A stretch of 5,785 nt of DNA from Bacillota bacterium (lineage in GTDB: Bacteria > Bacillota > Clostridia > Christensenellales > CAG-138): contig JAEYSE010000119.1 in NCBI GenBank assembly GCA_023435025.1, positions 1 through 5,785 on the forward strand, written 5' to 3'. This document shows, piece after piece, positions 5,119 through 5,785 of the stretch. The position numbers were made by a program, and so were the translations under genes. Each line of letters opens with the position of its first letter. Within the stretch, counting starts at the first letter, position 1. Below the pieces are notes generated by a model. The model searched no databases. It saw only the letters and a program-made list of their open reading frames with translations, and had not been told where the DNA came from.

Positions 5119-5785
5119 AACGCCACCTCCGTGAGTTCTGTCTCCTCAATGCGGTACAACTTCGCGTTACCGACATCCTCAGGAAGAACGGCCAGCGCGC
5201 AGACCCGCAGATTTTGTTTCGTAAGCTGCTCCATTGCATGGTAGAACGCTACTAGGTCGGTATCCTCCCCGTAAAGCAATATCGCGTCATATTTATTCTG
5301 CGCGGGCTGCCGGAAGTAACGGTCGATTTCGTCAAAGGAAACGCCAAAGCCGATTGCCGCAAGATTTTCTTTGCCCATGCGCTTTAATAGAAGATCGTAC
5401 CTTCCGCCGGAAAGCACTGCGCGCGGCACGCTTTTGACAAATCCGCGGAACATCAGTCCGTTGTAATAGTTCGAATCGTTCGTGATGGAAAAATCCAGCC
5501 GCAAGGCCTGTGCAGTGCCTGAAGACGCGAACACGCCGTACAGTGTCTCCATCTCCCGGAGCGCATCCTCCATGGCAGGGTTGCACGCAAGCGGCCGCGC
5601 GTCTTTGAGCGCGCTTTCCATCGGCCCGCCGATGCGAATCAACTGCTCAAGCGGGGCGATTTCTTTCGCGTCTATGCCGTATGCGCGGGCGATGGACGCT
5701 AGTTCGTGCGCGTTTTTGCCTTCCAGGCACTTAACAAGCGCCTTTTTCGCATCAGCCGGGGCGTCGATTGCCGAAAAGAAGCCCG
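5115..5785 (-). CDS. hisZ: HisZ, ATP phosphoribosyltransferase regulatory subunit (5' end cut by window edge)
   Basis: Histidyl-tRNA synthetase paralogue that binds short HisG and carries histidine feedback control. The frame stays open from the stop (TGA, 5115-5117) to the window edge, giving 222 codons. Clostridial HisZ proteins are usually near 400 residues, so the N-terminal part, including motifs 1 and 2, is outside. The visible part starts GFFSAIDAP. It contains DFSITNDSNYYNG at 97-109 of the visible residues, LSGGRYD at 124-130, and a degenerate motif 3, AIGFGVSFDEI, at about 143-153. A true HisRS would have the LVRGLDYY-type loop and an ERL arginine in motif 3; both are replaced here, so HisZ is preferred to HisS. 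A C-terminal domain of about 70 residues follows, shorter than a full HisRS anticodon-binding domain. The TTG at 5640-5642 is an internal codon, not the start. Its stop overlaps hisG by four bases. Confidence 0.93.
   Translation of the reverse strand, partial: GFFSAIDAPADAKKALVKCLEGKNAHELASIARAYGIDAKEIAPLEQLIRIGGPMESALKDARPLACNPAMEDALREMETLYGVFASSGTAQALRLDFSITNDSNYYNGLMFRGFVKSVPRAVLSGGRYDLLLKRMGKENLAAIGFGVSFDEIDRYFRQPAQNKYDAILLYGEDTDLVAFYHAMEQLTKQNLRVCALAVLPEDVGNAKLYRIEETELTEVAL
5123..5130 (-). promoter_or_regulatory. Shine-Dalgarno of hisG, inside the hisZ 3' end
   Basis: The minus strand reads GGAGGTGG. Its GGAGG core is seven bases before the hisG ATG at 5118, and the bases encode the Glu-Val-Ala end of HisZ. 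It is the strongest ribosome site in the window apart from those of hisB and hisH, in keeping with efficient hisG translation coupled to hisZ. Confidence 0.75.

Noticed and set aside
5115..5642. A complete 175-residue protein starting at the TTG at 5642
   Set aside because: The frame remains open to the window edge, and the upstream 47 codons continue the HisZ sequence (GFFSAIDAP onward), so the gene is a partial hisZ.
5115..5785. Histidyl-tRNA synthetase (hisS)
   Set aside because: The histidine-binding loop and motif 3 arginine expected in a working synthetase are replaced, the C-terminal domain is short, and it overlaps a short-form hisG that requires HisZ.

Overview
The window is one block of a histidine biosynthesis operon, and every gene is read on the minus strand (right to left). 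In transcription order the genes are hisZ (5' end cut by the window edge), hisG, hisD, hisC, hisB, a 302-base non-coding gap, hisH, and hisA (3' end cut by the window edge). I see no gene on the plus strand; long plus-strand open frames there are shadows of the his genes. I see no tRNA, rRNA or CRISPR array.

The organism is most likely a Gram-positive bacterium of the Firmicutes, probably a Clostridia-type anaerobe of moderately high GC. This is inference. It rests on the short-form HisG paired with HisZ, a monofunctional HisB, the order Z-G-D-C-B-H-A, strong GGAGG Shine-Dalgarno sites, and protein motifs that read like clostridial versions. Genus cannot be named from this window.

Layout: 5115-5785 hisZ (partial), 4492-5118 hisG, 3188-4495 hisD, 2120-3187 hisC, 1533-2123 hisB, 1231-1532 gap with a cluster of hairpins, 616-1230 hisH, 1-605 hisA (partial). 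The first five genes are packed very tightly. Three junctions are 4-base ATGA overlaps (Z/G, G/D, C/B), and hisD stops directly against the hisC start. hisH and hisA are 10 bases apart, and the hisA Shine-Dalgarno overlaps the hisH stop codon. The only break in this packing is the hisB-hisH gap, which holds a run of five stem-loops that looks like an inserted or dispersed repeat element. It is the one part of the window that the his genes do not explain.

Pathway logic: HisZ and HisG together form ATP phosphoribosyltransferase (step 1). HisA isomerises ProFAR. HisH supplies ammonia to the cyclase HisF, which is not in view. HisB dehydrates imidazole glycerol phosphate, HisC transaminates the product, and HisD performs the last two oxidations to histidine. 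Not seen here are hisF, hisI/hisE (probably just beyond base 1) and any histidinol-phosphate phosphatase. I find no convincing undescribed system. Apart from the hairpin cluster this is an ordinary core metabolic operon.
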